A stretch of DNA of 22,512 nucleotides, taken from positions 1-22,512 of the forward strand of contig USAL01000020.1 in NCBI GenBank assembly GCA_900552545.1, in the 5' to 3' direction. Numbering within the stretch: the first letter of the stretch is position 1; each line of letters begins with the position of its first letter. The stretch comes from an uncultured Sutterella sp. (lineage in GTDB: Bacteria; Pseudomonadota; Gammaproteobacteria; Burkholderiales; Burkholderiaceae_F). Under the pieces are notes generated by a model. The model made no database searches. It was not told where the DNA came from and saw only the letters and a list, made by a program, of their open reading frames with translations. A program made the translations under genes and the position numbers. Positions 1-6,226 of this stretch are shown here, piece after piece.

Positions 1-278
1 GCGTGCGGCGAGTGGATCACGTTGCCGTGGGTGATGTTCATCGGGCCGCCCCAGCGGTTGGTTATGGCCGAGGTCTCATCGGTCACCGGGAGCTTCAGCT
101 GCTCGCAGACGTCGCTCATGGTGATGCCGCCCTGACGGTTGATCACGATGCCGATCGCGCCGATTCTCGGGGTGTGCTTGGGGATGAAGATCACCGTCTG
201 CCGAAACCGCGGGTCCTCCATCGTGGAGGAAGCGATCAGAAACTTCCCGGTGTACTTGCCGACGACGTCATTGTCCAT
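1..278 (-). CDS. yqgE: YqgE/AlgH family protein (UPF0301), N-terminal part only
   Basis: The minus strand from the ATG at 278 reads MDNDVVGKYTGKFLIASSTM and stays open to the window edge (92 codons visible). The segments FLIAS-TMEDPRF, TVIFIPKH and IGIVINR, followed by NRWGGPMN, match the start of the YqgE/AlgH (DUF179) family, whose members are about 180-200 residues, so roughly half is seen. The biochemical function of the family is not settled; AlgH was named from alginate regulation in Pseudomonas, and the gene often lies beside a Holliday-junction resolvase gene (yqgF), which would lie to the left and is not visible. A GAGG ribosome-binding site lies about 12 bases before the ATG. The protein should be cytoplasmic. 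The family call is solid; the role is open. Confidence 0.88.
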   Translation of the reverse strand, partial: MDNDVVGKYTGKFLIASSTMEDPRFRQTVIFIPKHTPRIGAIGIVINRQGGITMSDVCEQLKLPVTDETSAITNRWGGPMNITHGNVIHSPH

Positions 279-714
279 GGAAAAAAGATTCCTCATAGCT
301 TGTAGGGGCTGCCGAAATGATTCTCTGCAAAGGCCTGTGCGCTTGAGGGGTAATTCAAACCCCGCCGCACGGACGGCAGCCCGCGTCCTTTGTTGGCTGT
401 TGACCCATTTTAGATGTGAAGGCGCCCTCGCACGTTTTCAAGAGCGCACGAATTTTGATGCAGGCCGCGCTTTTGCGTGAGCCTTCATGCGTCTTCGCAA
501 GGCCTGCGGCATTTGCCTGATGCGCCGGCGAAAAATTTGCGCTACAGTTTGGCACTCGGACTGCGCCCGCCCCAAACCGGTGGGCGTCTTTGATTTTTCA
601 GGCCTTTTTTCTTCCCTAGGAGTCGGCTTCACGGGAACATTCGCGCCTTTCGCAAAGCACTTTTGAGCTCCTCGGAAAGAAGAAATCCCGCCATCTTGTT
701 TATCGACATTGGCC
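279..714. other. 436-bp divergent intergenic region between yqgE and yeaK
   Basis: No convincing gene is seen in this stretch. Short open frames on both strands have no recognisable protein features. On the minus strand a TAAAAT hexamer at 412-407 could be the -10 box of yqgE, but no good -35 box stands 16-18 bases before it. A TTGACC at 400-405 on the plus strand has no matching -10 box. The region must carry the promoters of both flanking genes, but I cannot place them with confidence. Confidence 0.4.
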
Positions 715-1215
715 ATGGTTGAACACGTTCTGGAAAAACTCTGCGAAAAATTTGATGCGGGCCAGGCCCGCTACCGCGTCGTCCACCACCCGGCGGGCGA
801 CCGCTCGAGCGCCTCGGTGTGCGAGGTGCGCGGCACCGAACTCGGCCAGGGCGCCAAGGCGCTCGTGTGCATGGCCAAGGGCGGCGGCGTCAAGCAGTAC
901 GTGCTCGCCGTGCTTCCGGCCGATCAGCAGGCTGACCTGAAAAAGCTCGCCCATGCGCTCGGCGCCAACCGCGCGGGCCTGTGCAGTCCCGACGAGGTCA
1001 TGGATCTCACGGGCTGCATTCTGGGCGCCGTGCCGCCGGTGTCCTTCGACGAGCGGCTCCTTGCGGTCGCCGACCCCACGCTCTTTACCCGCTACGAGGA
1101 AATCGCCTTCAACGCGGGCGCGCGCGACGTCTCGATCATCATCAACACCGAGGACTTCCACCGCATCGTGGCCCCGCGGGAAATCGACTTCCTGAAGGTT
1201 GAACAAAGCGCCTAA
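715..1215 (+). CDS. yeaK: YeaK-type aminoacyl-tRNA deacylase (YbaK/ProX, INS superfamily)
   Basis: A 166-residue protein closely resembling E. coli YeaK over its length: RGTELGQGAKALVC (residues 40-52), DQQADLKKLA, SPDEVMDLTGC, GAVPP and RYEEIAFNAG. The family consists of free-standing trans-editing enzymes related to the prolyl-tRNA synthetase editing domain. They hydrolyse mischarged aminoacyl-tRNAs in the cytoplasm, and the YeaK branch has been linked to Ser/Thr-type mischarging. The conserved Lys of the active site is Lys48 in GQGAKAL. I chose the ATG at 715; a TTG at 709 is possible in frame, and a stop at 664-666 rules out a longer N-terminus with another start. No strong ribosome-binding site is visible before either start. 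The gene stands alone and is followed by a terminator hairpin. The exact tRNA substrate cannot be told from sequence. Confidence 0.9.
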   Translation: MVEHVLEKLCEKFDAGQARYRVVHHPAGDRSSASVCEVRGTELGQGAKALVCMAKGGGVKQYVLAVLPADQQADLKKLAHALGANRAGLCSPDEVMDLTGCILGAVPPVSFDERLLAVADPTLFTRYEEIAFNAGARDVSIIINTEDFHRIVAPREIDFLKVEQSA

Positions 1216-1236
1216 AGCGCCCATGTCCCCGATTTG

Positions 1237-1270
1237 AAGGATCCAGCACTTGCGCGAGGATCCTTTTTTC
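1237..1270 (+). terminator. Rho-independent terminator after yeaK
   Basis: The inverted repeat AAGGATCC (1237-1244) and GGATCCTT (1258-1265) with a 13-base loop is followed by a T run to 1269. It lies 21 bases after the yeaK stop codon. Confidence 0.8.
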
Positions 1271-1345
1271 TTTCACTGATTTTTTAAAACTTACTTTTGC
1301 CAAGGCCCTTAAGGCTCCGCGCCCGTCGGCCTTCGTTCACGCATC

Positions 1346-1798
1346 ATGGACCATTTGGACTTTTCCTACGTACTGAGCTCCACGCTCACCCCGATTACCC
1401 TCATTTCCGGCGTCGGCCTGCTCTTGATGACCATGTCGGCGCGCTACGCCCACACCACCGACCGCGTGCGCCAGATTCTGAAAACCCTTGAGATGACGGC
1501 CGACCCCTGCGGCAAGCTACGCGCCTCGGTGTATCTGCTCTTTAAGCGTGCGACGCTTCTGCGCAAGGCGATTCTTCTCGTCGTGCTCTCGGCGGCCTGC
1601 TCGGGCCTACTCGTGTTGACCTGCACGGTCGAAGCGATGTTCGGCACCCCGCTTGAAACCCTCAAGCAGCTCTTTCTGCTCTGCTCGGTGGGCCTCATCG
1701 TCTTTTCCACTTTCTACTTCTCGCTTGAAGTGAACATCTCGCTCAAGGCGCTTGAGCTCACGCTGCCGCCCAACGTCGAAGAGAAAAAAGAGGATTAA
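1346..1798 (+). CDS. DUF2721 family inner-membrane protein
   Basis: A 150-residue protein with three predicted membrane segments at about 12-32, 74-96 and 107-128. The N-terminal SSTLTPITLISGVGLLLMTM, followed by the basic R-Y-x-x-x-x-D-R-x-R stretch, is the signature of the DUF2721 family, for which no function is established. The loop between the first two segments is rich in Arg and Lys and probably cytoplasmic; the C-terminus ends in the acidic/basic tail EEKKED. The ATG at 1346 is the only sensible start, although the ribosome-binding site is weak. It lies 130 bases after yeaK, beyond a terminator, so it probably has its own promoter. The family assignment is from pattern memory. The membrane nature is directly visible. 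Confidence 0.8.
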   Translation: MDHLDFSYVLSSTLTPITLISGVGLLLMTMSARYAHTTDRVRQILKTLEMTADPCGKLRASVYLLFKRATLLRKAILLVVLSAACSGLLVLTCTVEAMFGTPLETLKQLFLLCSVGLIVFSTFYFSLEVNISLKALELTLPPNVEEKKED

Positions 1799-1810
1799 AA
1801 ACGCGCTGAC

Positions 1811-1850
1811 TGCGCCCGTCGGCATCAATGCTCATCGACGGGCGCATTTT
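1811..1850 (+). terminator. Rho-independent terminator after the DUF2721 gene
   Basis: A perfect 11-base stem, TGCGCCCGTCG (1811-1821) with CGACGGGCGCA (1836-1846), has a 14-base loop and is followed by TTTT. It lies 12 bases after the stop codon. Confidence 0.85.
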
Positions 1851-1861
1851 CGACGCGCACG

Positions 1862-1920
1862 AAAAAACCCGCTTCAGCCGGCGCAAGGGAATCTGCCTTA
1901 CCGGCGCGAGCGGGTTTTTT
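1862..1920. terminator. Bidirectional terminator between convergent genes
   Basis: The 12-base arms AAAAAACCCGCT (1862-1873) and AGCGGGTTTTTT (1909-1920) give a stem with a T run on either strand. The loop contains a further CCGG/AAGG-CCTT pairing. It lies 26 bases beyond the stop of the minus-strand H1-like gene and serves that gene, and as a backstop for the DUF2721 transcript. Confidence 0.85.
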
Positions 1921-1946
1921 GTTGCCTTCAAACGGCTCGTCAGGGC

Positions 1947-3026
1947 CTACTTTTTGGCCTTGTCCTCGGTCGTTGCCTTCGGCGGACGACCGCGGCGGCG
2001 CACCGTGCCCTCAAGCTTTTCAGCGAGGAACTCGCGCCCCTCGCGGTGCGAATCAAGCCAGAAGGCGAACTTGGAGGCGCGGCCGATCGCGGCGGCCTCC
2101 GGGAAGCGCTCCTGCACCATCGTTCTGAGTTCCTTCAGCGAGCGGCCGACAAGAAAGTCCGCGCCCGGGGAATCCGCCGTCACGCGGCGCTTGGCGCCGC
2201 CTCTGAGCGAGGTAACGCGAAGACCGGAGAGCTTTTCCTCCTCCTCGCCCCAGGGAAGCGTTCCGGCCGGGGGCTTCGGATGCATGCGCCGGGTTCTGCG
2301 GGCAGGCGCTGCGGGGCTCTTTGCCTCTTTGGCCTCCTTCGCTTCGGTTTCCTTCGCTTCGGTCTTCACTTCGGGCGCCGGGTCAGCGTCAGTGGCCGCA
2401 ACCGTGGCGGCGGGTTCTTCGGCAGGCTTTTCAGCAGGCTTCTCGGCGGGCTTTTCAGGCATCTTCGTCATCTTTGCGGCCATCGCCATCTTGGTCGTCT
2501 TCGCTGCCGTGGTCGTCTTGGTTGTCTTTCTTGCACGCTTGGGCTTTTCTTCTGCAGCGGCAGGCGTCGTGGGTGCGGCGCTCTCGGCGGCCGTCACCTC
2601 AGGCTCCTCCTCGACCTTCACTTCGGCCTTGGGCTCGGTCTTTGCCTTAGCAGTCGTTTTCTTCGCCGTGCTCTTTTTAGCGGCAGCGGGCTTCTTGGCG
2701 GCGCTCTTCTTGGCCGTCGTCGTGCCCTTTGCAGCACGCGTGCGCTTGGCTGCGGCGGGTTCGGACTGCGGCGCCGCGCTCTCGGCGGATTCGGGCGTAG
2801 TAGGCGCAACAGGCGCAGCGGACGCTGCGGGAGCAGCCATTTGCGCTGCGGCGGCGGGGCGCTCGGGTTCGGCGCGGCCGGAGCCGGAAGCGGATGATTC
2901 AGTCGGCGTGGGATTGTGTCGGATCGACTGGTGCGTCGTCCACGGGTAGTCGAGCACCTTTCGGCTTTGCTTCATGCGCCTGGCGGAGATCCACTCGAAA
3001 ACTGCCTTGATTTTCTGGAAAAACAT
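1947..3026 (-). CDS. Histone-H1-like Lys/Ala-rich protein with C-terminal AT-hook
   Basis: This 359-residue protein has three parts. Residues 1-40 (starting MFFQKIKAVFEWISARRMKQ) form a short basic, possibly helical head. Residues about 41-250 are low complexity, built from Ala, Lys, Pro, Thr and Glu with repeats such as AAKKPAAAKKSTAKK and EKPAEKPAEKPAEEPA; the basic part resembles bacterial H1-like and AlgP-type tails. Residues about 250-340 look folded (LPWGEEEEKLSGLRV, FLVGRSLKELRTMVQERFPE, FAFWLDSHREGREFLAEKL), and I do not recognise this domain. The end, RRRGRPPK (343-350), is a textbook AT-hook with GRP core 346-348. The protein therefore probably binds AT-rich DNA in the nucleoid. The ATG at 3026 has GGAG about 10 bases upstream. 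Codon-level repeats make the antisense strand open too, but the AT-hook and ordered C-terminal domain support the minus strand. The specific role is unknown. Confidence 0.75.
   Translation of the reverse strand: MFFQKIKAVFEWISARRMKQSRKVLDYPWTTHQSIRHNPTPTESSASGSGRAEPERPAAAAQMAAPAASAAPVAPTTPESAESAAPQSEPAAAKRTRAAKGTTTAKKSAAKKPAAAKKSTAKKTTAKAKTEPKAEVKVEEEPEVTAAESAAPTTPAAAEEKPKRARKTTKTTTAAKTTKMAMAAKMTKMPEKPAEKPAEKPAEEPAATVAATDADPAPEVKTEAKETEAKEAKEAKSPAAPARRTRRMHPKPPAGTLPWGEEEEKLSGLRVTSLRGGAKRRVTADSPGADFLVGRSLKELRTMVQERFPEAAAIGRASKFAFWLDSHREGREFLAEKLEGTVRRRGRPPKATTEDKAKK
2335..2364 (-). repeat. 15-bp tandem repeat x2 inside the H1-like gene
   Basis: TCCTTCGCTTCGGTT (2335-2349) is followed directly by TCCTTCGCTTCGGTC (2350-2364). 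On the coding strand it encodes a duplicated five-residue unit of the TEAKE type. It is in frame, so copy-number change would lengthen or shorten the linker without breaking the protein. Confidence 0.8.
2409..2456 (-). repeat. 12-bp tandem repeat x4 inside the H1-like gene
   Basis: Four degenerate copies of GGCAGGCTTTTC (2409-2420, 2421-2432, 2433-2444, 2445-2456) encode the EKPA tetrapeptide repeat. The unit is a multiple of three, so slippage would be frame neutral. Confidence 0.8.
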
Positions 3027-3395
3027 CGACGATCACTCCGTGCAGAGCACGATCCTGCAGGGCTGCCGTCCGTGTCAGATGGAGCATGTTTGCTGCAAGA
3101 TGGTGCTGTCAATGGGGGATTTGGTACGTCTTCGGGCCTGCGGGAATTCTGGGATAAAACCGCGCGAAAGCCGTCTGAACCGTCGTCCAGACCGCCCGCC
3201 GCAGGCGCCAGTCTCCTGTCAGGACACGCTGTACCGAGTGTACACCGCGAGTTTCACCGACTGCGCACAAAGACGCGCAAATATCGAAAAATTCTTCCCC
3301 AGCACGGATTCTGTCGCGAATCCCTCACGCACTTTTGCGACAAACGCCTTAAAAGAAATTCCCCCGCTTTTCCCAAACAAGCAGTTAAAGCGGCA
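3027..3395. other. 369-bp intergenic region upstream of the H1-like gene
   Basis: No gene is recognised. The region is less GC-rich than its neighbours, especially 3240-3380. It contains two adjacent perfect inverted repeats, TGTC-AG-GACA (3217-3226) and TGTAC-CGAGT-GTACA (3230-3244), and a possible promoter for the H1-like gene nearer its start. No clear terminator for the primase-like gene that ends at 3396 is seen. Confidence 0.5.
3083..3112 (-). promoter_or_regulatory. Possible sigma-70 promoter of the H1-like gene
   Basis: On the minus strand a perfect TTGACA -35 box (3112-3107) is followed after 18 bases by CATGCT (3088-3083), which matches the -10 consensus only partly. The expected RNA start is about 50 bases before the ATG at 3026. 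It is a prediction from motif alone. Confidence 0.4.
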
Positions 3396-4484
3396 CTACC
3401 TCACGGAAAGGGCGTTCAGTTCATCGAGCCAGTCGCGTCCCGCCGTAGGCGGCACCCGCACCTCGACCTTGAGGCCCCGGCAGGCCCAGCGGTGCGCAAA
3501 TGCGTAGGCCGCGGCCTGCCCCGCAAACTTCTCGTCGTTGTCGGAAAAAACAATCACGTCGCGCACGCCTTCGGGAAGCCGGTCGATGGAAGCCATGTTG
3601 CCGCAGCCCAGACTCGCCCAGACCGGGCGTCCAGACAGAATCGAGGCGGCAAGCGCCGTTTCGACGCCTTCGGCAATCCCAATTGCGCCTCCCTGCCCGA
3701 TGCCGCCCAAGCGCACGAGCCCCTGCGCGGGAAGTCCCCGCAGAAGCTTCTTGGGGCGCGCCACGCGCGCCTTCACGCCCTCGGGCTCAAGATAGGTGCG
3801 GTGCAGATTGATGACGACGCCGTCGGCGTCTGTAAGGCGCGAGAGCATCACCGGCAGCGTGCGCACCCGCAGGCCCTTGCCTTCCTCCGCACCTTCCTCG
3901 CCATCGTCGCCATGTTCTCCGGCCGCGTCGTCCTCAACTTGCTTGACATACTCAAGCCCCTCGTGGGTGCGGATCTCCGGATGGGCGCTTCGAGGATCAA
4001 GCCCGCGCGAGAGGAGGTAGTTCCAGACCGGATCGCCCTGCTCGACGGGATGCGCCTCGCTCCAGAGCGCCAACATCGCCGCCCGGGCCTTGCTAATGGG
4101 ATCGGGATTGAGATCCGCCTGCGGCTCGATCTGCTCGGCCGACTCCTGGACACTCGATGGCGAATGGACGACGATGCCGCAGAACTTCTCGACCGCCGCG
4201 AGGGCCTCCAGGTAGCTGCACTGCAGGTACTTGCTGATGAGCGCAAACCCGTCGCCCGGGCCGCACCCGCGGCAGAAGTAGTTGCCGCGCCCCATCTTGT
4301 CGTCAAAAACGAAGCGGTCGCGCCCACCGCAGATCGGACAGGGCCGCGCACGGCCGTCGACGAGCCTGGGCTCAATGCCGATGGAGATGAAGATGTCGCG
4401 CCAGCGGTCTGCAGCCGCACGCACCACCGCATCACGGCGCTCCTGGTACCAGGATGTCTGGGAAAAGGAATTCATGGAACTCAC
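3396..4484 (-). CDS. Phage/plasmid-type primase-like protein: zinc ribbon plus Toprim
   Basis: This 362-residue protein has an N-terminal zinc ribbon, CPIC (Cys49, Cys52) and CRGC (Cys71, Cys74), of the P4/T7-type primase class, with the typical GGRDRF and GDGFALISKYL stretches. The C-terminal Toprim-like domain has Glu272 in GIAEGVETALAA and the acidic pair in SDNDE (Asp315, Asp317), then GRDWLDEL. A very acidic insert (EDDAAGEHGDDGEEGAEEGKG) lies at 184-204 between the two. Such proteins make RNA primers or handle replication in phages, plasmids and satellites; no helicase domain is attached here. A GTG at 4484 has AAGGTG five bases upstream; an ATG at 4475 is the alternative. No integrase, capsid or replication partner is nearby, so it is either a remnant of a mobile element or a domesticated gene. 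The domain call is firm; activity is inferred. Confidence 0.85.
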   Translation of the reverse strand: MSSMNSFSQTSWYQERRDAVVRAAADRWRDIFISIGIEPRLVDGRARPCPICGGRDRFVFDDKMGRGNYFCRGCGPGDGFALISKYLQCSYLEALAAVEKFCGIVVHSPSSVQESAEQIEPQADLNPDPISKARAAMLALWSEAHPVEQGDPVWNYLLSRGLDPRSAHPEIRTHEGLEYVKQVEDDAAGEHGDDGEEGAEEGKGLRVRTLPVMLSRLTDADGVVINLHRTYLEPEGVKARVARPKKLLRGLPAQGLVRLGGIGQGGAIGIAEGVETALAASILSGRPVWASLGCGNMASIDRLPEGVRDVIVFSDNDEKFAGQAAAYAFAHRWACRGLKVEVRVPPTAGRDWLDELNALSVR

Positions 4485-4596
4485 GAAGGCACCTTGGCCG
4501 TTGCTTGTGGTGGAAAAACGCCGCTAGCTTACAGGACGTGCCGGCTTCGCGTGAGGGCTGGGAAAGAAATGGACAAAATGAGCGAAAAAAGGGCGA

Positions 4597-4628
4597 AGAA
4601 AAAGGCGGCTTCCACGTGGAAGGCCGCC
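4597..4628 (-). terminator. Rho-independent terminator after the lipoprotein gene
   Basis: On the minus strand the stem GGCGGC-CTTCC / GGAAG-CCGCC (4628-4604, one-base bulge, centre CACGTG) is followed by TTTTTCTT. It lies about 34 bases beyond the stop at 4662 and separates the lipoprotein from the primase-like gene. Confidence 0.8.
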
Positions 4629-4661
4629 CTCTTTTCAGTGCTTTTCAATCAAAGCAACGTC

Positions 4662-5171
4662 TTATTGATAGGACGAATCGCCGTCCTGCAGCACCCAGGG
4701 ATCGAGCGTGACGTCCATTGAGCGCAGCACGCCCGACTTGTCAAACTGCGGCCAGACGGCCATGTAGAAGCCACCGACGTCGATGAAGCGGTACATCCAG
4801 GCGTGCTGATCAACGAGCGGGAACTCGTACTTCTCGGCGCACTTGCCCCAGAAGCGCCATACGTCGTCTTCGGTCCACGTGCCGATCTTGGCCATGGTGA
4901 AGTACTTGCGCTGCAGGCCCTGCTCGCGCTCAACGAGCTGCCCGTTGCCATCAAAGAAAAGCCACCACACCTGCTGCCCGAAGGGCTGCATGGAATAGGT
5001 CCAGCGCTCGCGGCCGTCGGGCATGGGGGTCTTGGCATCAGGGGCGCCGAGATATTCCTGCACCTGCTGGGTGGTCTCGCCCATGTCGACAAGCTGCGGA
5101 TGCGCGCATCCGCCGAGGATGACGGCCGCGCCCACAAGCACCGCCGCCTTCAGAGTCTGCATGAAGTTCAT
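4662..5171 (-). CDS. Small lipoprotein with BamE/SmpA-like features
   Basis: A 169-residue predicted lipoprotein. The ATG at 5171 has GAGGAG nine bases upstream and gives a signal peptide MNFMQTLKAAVLVGAAVILG with lipobox LGGC (Cys22); residue +2 is Ala, so outer-membrane sorting is expected. A longer reading to 5237 lacks such support. The mature part holds two segments of similar design: TTQQVQEYLGAPDA then W-Y and WWLFFDGNGQLV (33-80), and WTEDDVWRFWGK then W-Y-RF and WPQFDKSGVLRSMDV (99-154). The first resembles the SmpA/OmlA (BamE-like) fold, known for small outer-membrane lipoproteins. The match is by eye and moderate. It is followed by a terminator and follows the response regulator gene by 92 bases on the same strand, so the two may be co-transcribed. 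Confidence 0.75.
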   Translation of the reverse strand: MNFMQTLKAAVLVGAAVILGGCAHPQLVDMGETTQQVQEYLGAPDAKTPMPDGRERWTYSMQPFGQQVWWLFFDGNGQLVEREQGLQRKYFTMAKIGTWTEDDVWRFWGKCAEKYEFPLVDQHAWMYRFIDVGGFYMAVWPQFDKSGVLRSMDVTLDPWVLQDGDSSYQ

Positions 5172-5263
5172 TTTTTTATTCTCCTCAAAGGTCAGACACC
5201 GCTCATCGACTTGCCGCAGGCGCGCAATCGCGTTCAACCATGCGCGCCGCAGCGCTTTAACGC

Positions 5264-5953
5264 CTACAGTCGATCGAGATGGTGCTCGACCGCAAACACG
5301 GCCGCCTGAACGCGGCTCTTGATGTTGAGCTTGCGGAGCACGCTCTGCACGTGCACCTTGACCGTCGACTCGGCCAGATCAAGCGCCCGGGCGATTTCCT
5401 TGTTGCTCACGCCGCGGGCAAGCCAGGCAAGCGTCTGGCGCTCGCGCGGGGTGAGCGACTCGATGTCGGGCGCTGCGGCCGTGCTGCGGTAGCAGTCGCA
5501 GCGCAGCTGCATGACGAGCTTGTTGGTCATCTCGGGCGAGATGACCGAGTCGCCCGCCACGGCGTGACGGATGCTCTGCAGCAGGAATCCCGCGTCGATC
5601 TTCTTCAAGAGGTAGCCGCGGGCGCCCAAGCGCATGCACTCGGTGAGATCGTCGCCGTCTTCGCTCACGGTGAGCATCAGGACGGCCATCTGCGGATCAA
5701 AGGCAAGAATTTGCGCGAGAGCCTCGCGGCCGTTCATCGTCGGCATGTCGAGATCGAGCAGCACGATGTCGGGCTTGACCTGCTCGACGAGCTTGACGCC
5801 TTCAAGGCCGTCGGCAGCCTCGCCCACCACCTCGAAGTCGTCCTGGCGGGTGAGCAGCGCCTTGAGGCCACTGCGAAACAGCGTGTGGTCGTCAACCAAG
5901 GCGATGCGAATCTTCTTGTCACCCTGCTCCGTACTGGTTTCTGCTTCCTGCAT
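5264..5953 (-). CDS. NarL/FixJ-type response regulator
   Basis: The 229-residue protein has an N-terminal receiver domain (about 15-130) and a C-terminal LuxR-type helix-turn-helix (about 167-222: LTPRERQTLAWLARG, NKEIARALDLAESTVKVHV). The receiver has the acidic pair Asp21/Asp22, phospho-acceptor Asp67 in LLDLDMP, Thr95 and Lys117, so it should be phosphorylated by a histidine kinase and then bind DNA. The layout is close to NarL/NarP, which respond to nitrate/nitrite, but the ligand pathway cannot be read from the regulator. No histidine kinase gene is next to it in this window, so it is an orphan here. The linker contains an unusual CDC (Cys152-Asp-Cys154). The ATG at 5953 has a weak GGAA site 12 bases upstream. 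The lipoprotein gene follows. Confidence 0.9.
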   Translation of the reverse strand: MQEAETSTEQGDKKIRIALVDDHTLFRSGLKALLTRQDDFEVVGEAADGLEGVKLVEQVKPDIVLLDLDMPTMNGREALAQILAFDPQMAVLMLTVSEDGDDLTECMRLGARGYLLKKIDAGFLLQSIRHAVAGDSVISPEMTNKLVMQLRCDCYRSTAAAPDIESLTPRERQTLAWLARGVSNKEIARALDLAESTVKVHVQSVLRKLNIKSRVQAAVFAVEHHLDRL

Positions 5954-6226
5954 AGTTCAGATTTCCAATAAATACTACCTTCCGGGCAGGCGGCCTGCAG
6001 CGCATCTGCCCGACTTCAATAGCGATGAGCTTAGCGCATTTTCCCAATGCGCAACACCATCGGGTGACGGTTGTTTCACCGTTTTTACGCGCATGAAAAC
6101 AAAGAAGACGGAAACGTTTCCCGAAGATCTCCTTCAGGCTCCGTCTCCGCCTTCGCGGGCGCTGATGCGGGTGCGCGGGGAATCGGGGCTTGACGCCCGT
6201 TTCCCTCACCCCTCAGGCATCAGAGA
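5954..6226. other. 273-bp intergenic region rich in inverted repeats
   Basis: No gene is seen. Four inverted repeats are packed between secB and the regulator: CGGGCAG/CTGCCCG (5983-5989 with 6006-6012), GCGCATT-TTCCC-AATGCGC (6034-6052), GGTGA/TCACC (6063-6067 with 6076-6080), and the perfect palindrome GGAAACGTTTCC (6110-6121). None has a clear T run on the minus strand, so operator or leader structures are as likely as terminators. Confidence 0.55.

Noticed and set aside
438..716. A 92-codon minus-strand frame between yqgE and yeaK
   Set aside because: Its translation is Arg/Lys-rich with no family resemblance and no good ribosome-binding site, so it was not called as a gene.
1752..2949. 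Two long plus-strand frames (381 and 373 codons) over the H1-like gene
   Set aside because: They translate to Gly/Leu/Arg-rich or Ser/Ala/Phe-rich low complexity without domains, and they cross a terminator pair. The minus frame ends in a proper AT-hook.
2916..4721. A 601-codon open frame on the plus strand
   Set aside because: It runs opposite the primase-like gene, whose zinc-ribbon and Toprim motifs are intact; the plus-strand translation has no recognisable domain. High GC leaves antisense frames open.
5966..5976. The shared 11-mer TTTCCAATAAA upstream of both the response regulator (about 5963) and nhaC (about 19101)
   Set aside because: Repeated 11-mers are expected by chance in 22 kb, so this is not evidence of a common regulator.
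5919..6209. A 96-codon minus-strand frame upstream of the response regulator
   Set aside because: It overlaps the start of the regulator and contains the inverted-repeat region; its composition looks like translated non-coding DNA.
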